A stretch of DNA of 64,000 nt from Loigolactobacillus iwatensis. Lineage in GTDB: Bacteria; Bacillota; Bacilli; Lactobacillales; Lactobacillaceae. The stretch covers positions 17,035 to 81,034 of the forward strand of contig NZ_RHNP01000006.1 in assembly GCF_003950295.1 (NCBI RefSeq). The letters are read 5' to 3'. The notes beneath the pieces are model-generated. The model saw nothing but the letters and a program-made list of their open reading frames with translations, ran no database searches and had not been told where the DNA came from. Each line of letters begins with the position of its first letter. The first letter of the stretch is position 1. Made by a program: the position numbers and the translations under genes. Below are positions 61,755-64,000 of this stretch, in pieces.

Positions 61755-62022
61755 GTGTTTGAAAAAGCAGATTCCTGCGTATAGCTACGCCAGTCGAACG
61801 ATCCGCTGCGCGTCTCTTTTCGCCTAGCTGCCATGTTTCTTGCGGTGACCGAGACGGGCTTAGTCGAGGAAACACAGTTATGGACTTTATAACTGTGCTC
61901 CCTTGTTTTCGCCACAAGAATGGTCAACGTCCGTAGCATCAAAGAATATTAGCGCTCTTTGCTAATATTCCTCTTCCATTGCGGAGTAGTAGGCTATACT
62001 CCATAATCTGAACGCTTTTTCA
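61755..62022. repeat. Family-A palindromic element, forward, long form
   Basis: GTGTTTGAAAAAGCAGATT at the left and AATCTGAACGCTTTTTCA at the right. It contains the CACAGTTA/TAACTGTG hairpin, the GAATATTAGC/GCTAATATTC hairpin and the GTATAGCTACGCCAGTCGAA module, almost the same as 1716-2040, nearly 60 kb away. Confidence 0.85.
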
Positions 62023-62039
62023 GGTACTCTGGTGTAAAC

Positions 62040-62150
62040 GTGTTTGAAAAAGCAGATTCCTGCGGTTAGCTACAGCAGTCACTTCGGCCGCTTCACGGCC
62101 AAAGCGCCTACTTAGGCTAATCCTCAGAATCTAACCGCTTTTTCAAACAC
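62040..62150. repeat. Family-A palindromic element, forward, short form
   Basis: A 111-nt copy with perfect ends (GTGTTTGAAAAAGC 62040-62053, GCTTTTTCAAACAC 62137-62150), arms AGATTC (62054-62059) and GAATCT (62127-62132), and an inner GGCCG/CGGCC hairpin. It sits 18 bases after the long copy, a head-to-tail pair upstream of map. Confidence 0.88.
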
Positions 62151-62297
62151 TCTCGAGTTTAGTAACTTTCGTAAATACGTATAAAGTATATAATAGAAAT
62201 GTCATGAAAAAAGCAGGAAACATCTTTAAATTTATAAAGATAGGAATCCTGCAAGTATTAGGAAATAAAGATTAGAGAATTCAGGAGGTTCGTATTA

Positions 62298-63101
62298 ATG
62301 TCAATGATTACGCTCAAATCAGATCGTGAAATTCGCGGTATGCAGAAGTCTGGTGCCGTTTTAGCTGGGATGCACCTTGGATTACGGAAGATTATCAAGC
62401 CTGGGATTTCCAGCTGGGACATTGAAAAATTTGCTGTTCGTTATTTTGCAGAAAATAACGCTAAGCCTGAAGAAAAGGGCTTTGAAGGCTATAAATATGC
62501 CACTTGTGTCAGTATCAACAATGAAATCTGTCACGGTTTCCCCCGGAAAGATGTTTTGTTGAAAAATGGCGACCTAGTGAAAGTCGATACCGTTGTTTCC
62601 GTCGATGGCTATATGTCTGATTCTTGCTGGGCCTACGCTGTTGGCGATGTCAGTGATGAAGTTAAGAAGTTGATGGCGGTAACGAAGAAAGGGCTCTATT
62701 TAGGCATTGATCAGGCCGTGATTGGCAATCGAGTGGGTGATATTGGCCACGCCATTCAGACCTACGTTGAAGATGAGAATGGTTACGGTGATGTTCGTGA
62801 ATACGTTGGCCACGGTATTCAACCAACTATGCACGAAGATCCGATGGTACCAGGTTACGGTACTGCTGGCAAAGGATTACGTTTACGCGAAGGGATGACC
62901 ATTACGATTGAACCAATGGTTAACGTTGGTGATTGGCACTGTGACAGTTCTGCACCAGATGGCTGGACCGTGACGACGGTGGATGGTTCATTAAGCTGTC
63001 AGTACGAGCATACGTTAGTAATCACCAAAGATGGTCCTAAGATTTTAACTTCACAGGATCCTGAAGAGGACGCAAAATATTTATTACCAAAGGATTTTTA
63101 G
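62298..63101 (+). CDS. map: Methionine aminopeptidase, type I
   Basis: Removes the initiator methionine from nascent proteins. The 267-residue protein has the pita-bread fold signatures with metal ligands Asp97, Asp108, His172, Glu205 and Glu237, and active-site His79 (NEICHGFP). Motifs VKVDTVVSVDGYMSDSCW and YVGHGIQPTMHEDP are typical. It lacks the N-terminal SH3-binding extension, as expected for type Ia bacterial enzymes. CAGGAGG precedes ATG. The leader folds (GCAGGA 62213-62218 with TCCTGC 62247-62252) downstream of TATAAT (62188-62193). Confidence 0.96.
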   Translation: MSMITLKSDREIRGMQKSGAVLAGMHLGLRKIIKPGISSWDIEKFAVRYFAENNAKPEEKGFEGYKYATCVSINNEICHGFPRKDVLLKNGDLVKVDTVVSVDGYMSDSCWAYAVGDVSDEVKKLMAVTKKGLYLGIDQAVIGNRVGDIGHAIQTYVEDENGYGDVREYVGHGIQPTMHEDPMVPGYGTAGKGLRLREGMTITIEPMVNVGDWHCDSSAPDGWTVTTVDGSLSCQYEHTLVITKDGPKILTSQDPEEDAKYLLPKDF

Positions 63102-63115
63102 AGTGAGTTACTAGC

Positions 63116-63365
63116 GTGGTTGAAAAAACGGTTAGATGCTACTTCATCTACTGAGGATGATTACTGGCTTCGCTGATGATGGCGATCGGACTAGGATAAA
63201 CTGAAGTCCGAGTCGCAGTTAAGTACGTTTATAATCTTAATGCGCCATCTGTTGTCCATTCAACTAGGGCGAAAATCGTCAAGGAGCACAGGGATAAAGT
63301 TCATAGCGGCTTGCGGATAAGTTCGTCGCGGTCACCGCACCGCAGGAATCTGTTTTTTCAAACAC
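63116..63365. repeat. Family-A palindromic element, reverse orientation, degenerate
   Basis: GTGGTTGAAAAAACGG at the left and GGAATCTGTTTTTTCAAACAC at the right (shown as arms), starting 14 bases after the map stop. It includes the CGATCGGACT...AGTCCGAGTCG module. The flank 63366-63417 ends GTATTTTTCAAACAC, as after the 42.4-kb copy. Confidence 0.75.
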
Positions 63366-63510
63366 GCTTCCGCTAAATTAGCTAGGTGAATACTAATACG
63401 GGTATTTTTCAAACACTTCTTAGATTCACGTGATCGTTTTAAATCAGTTGTATTTTTGAACGTTCAAAATATGAAAATAAGATATTTTTCGAAGTAATAA
63501 GTATGTGAAA

Positions 63511-63567
63511 AATTTGGTCAAAGTGAGACAGACTTTTTTGTCATTTCACTTTTGGCCAAATTTTTTT
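63511..63567. terminator. Strong hairpin terminator
   Basis: AATTTGGTCAAAGTGA pairs with TCACTTTTGGCCAAATT, followed by seven T. It lies 410 bases after map with no gene between, so it probably ends a read-through transcript or serves a gene to the right. Confidence 0.82.
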
Positions 63568-63601
63568 ATTTACACAAATGCGAAAATAGTTGTAATTTTT
63601 T

Positions 63602-63641
63602 GTAGTCAATTTTAGTGATTTAGTTTATTAAAATTGACTAC
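63602..63641. repeat. Perfect inverted repeat in the right intergenic region
   Basis: GTAGTCAATTTTA (63602-63614) and TAAAATTGACTAC (63629-63641), 13 bp, no T-run. The region 63102-64000 contains no recognisable gene apart from these elements. Confidence 0.6.
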
Positions 63642-63925
63642 GACTGAATTTTAAAGTTATTGAATCATTATTTATTTGTAATGATAGAGAAATGTGAGCT
63701 TTTTAAACCTTGATTTAGAGGCGGTCCTACGGCTTATGGATTTTTCAAATCGATAATGGGAATAATGTAAAAACTTTTTTTTGAAAGTGGGTCGTATTGC
63801 TGCTTTGCGGATTTTATGTTAAAATAAAGTATATCAACTAAGCCTAATTGTTAATTTATAATTAAAATTTATATATTAATGACTTAAACTTGGTTTTTGA
63901 AAATTTCTAGGCTAATTGCTAGTTT

Positions 63926-64000
63926 GGCTCTTCGTCAACTGTTGTTGGTGAATCCAGATATTAGAGTTCTAATCACTTTGTGATTAGGGCTCTTTTGGTG
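63926..64000. mobile_element. Possible left tip of an ISL3-family insertion sequence (partial)
   Basis: GGCTCTTCGTCAACTGTTG at 63926 resembles the terminal inverted repeats of ISL3-family elements of lactobacilli, which begin near GGCTCTTTGTCAACT. The transposase would lie beyond the window edge, so this is tentative and rests on memory of the terminal sequence. Confidence 0.4.

Overview
The window is a low-GC Gram-positive chromosome segment, almost certainly from a lactic acid bacterium of the family Lactobacillaceae. The supporting evidence is a malolactic cluster (LysR regulator, malolactic enzyme, malate carrier), a giant adhesin with a KxYKxGKxW signal and an LPQTG anchor, strong AAGGAGG ribosome binding sites, a Lys32-type EF-P and a methionine-type T-box leader. 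The genus cannot be fixed from sequence reading alone. No rRNA, tRNA, CRISPR array or prophage was seen. A short stretch at the extreme right end looks like the tip of an ISL3-type insertion sequence.

Layout. 1-8.1 kb: end of a multidrug ABC-2 permease with its TetR regulator, a CPA1 Na+/H+ antiporter split by one in-frame stop codon, and a large FtsX-type permease with its ATPase. 8.5-13.2 kb: a DUF1801 protein, EF-P and three unrecognised membrane proteins. 13.6-17.4 kb: mleR divergent from mleS-mleP. 17.7-21.3 kb: an adaptor/ATPase/permease/Yip1 set resembling yknXYZ plus yknW. 21.4-28.4 kb: an amidohydrolase-decarboxylase with a divergent TetR, a xanthine permease, a permuted papain-like hydrolase, and two SDR-like proteins divergent from a TetR. 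28.4-31.5 kb: a redox/detoxification run (NmrA-like, SDR, cupin, CMD) ending in a MerR gene; the same palindrome precedes the first gene and the MerR gene. 31.9-38 kb: small unknowns, isochorismatase-like hydrolase, CsoR-like protein, HAD phosphatase, iron alcohol dehydrogenase, a T-box-like leader with no obvious target, and a quinone-reductase-like gene with an Rrf2 regulator. 38.4-42.4 kb: GalT-like DUF4931 protein, cell-wall amidase and an OmpR/HK pair. 43-50.7 kb: a cell-surface modification block (GT39 YkcB-like enzyme, polyprenyl-phosphate glycosyltransferase, arylsulfotransferase) followed by a NarL-type two-component system. 51-59.5 kb: a 2817-residue repetitive adhesin. 59.9-63.1 kb: TDT transporter, DUF3862 protein, methionine aminopeptidase.

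The most distinctive non-coding signal is two families of dispersed intergenic palindromic elements. Family A ends in GTGTTTGAAAAAGC and its inverse. Family B ends in GGGAGTGGGACAAAAGTC and its inverse. They sit almost only between genes, are modular, sometimes tandem or chimeric, and their paired arms co-vary between copies (AGCTTCT/AGAAGCT, AGATTC/GAATCT, AGATTAT/ATAATCT), which argues that the fold is maintained. A second notable signal is a three-and-a-third-copy tandem array of a 100-nt cassette whose last partial unit provides the ribosome binding site of the glycosyltransferase gene at 45832. Third is the T-box-like leader at 36.2-36.5 kb, whose specifier (ATG) and discriminator-pairing base both point to methionine although the next gene has no methionine-related role.

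Functionally the window combines acid and solute homeostasis (malolactic fermentation, antiporter), export of toxic compounds, redox stress handling, and building of the cell surface. The surface genes are flanked by two two-component systems that may respond to envelope state.
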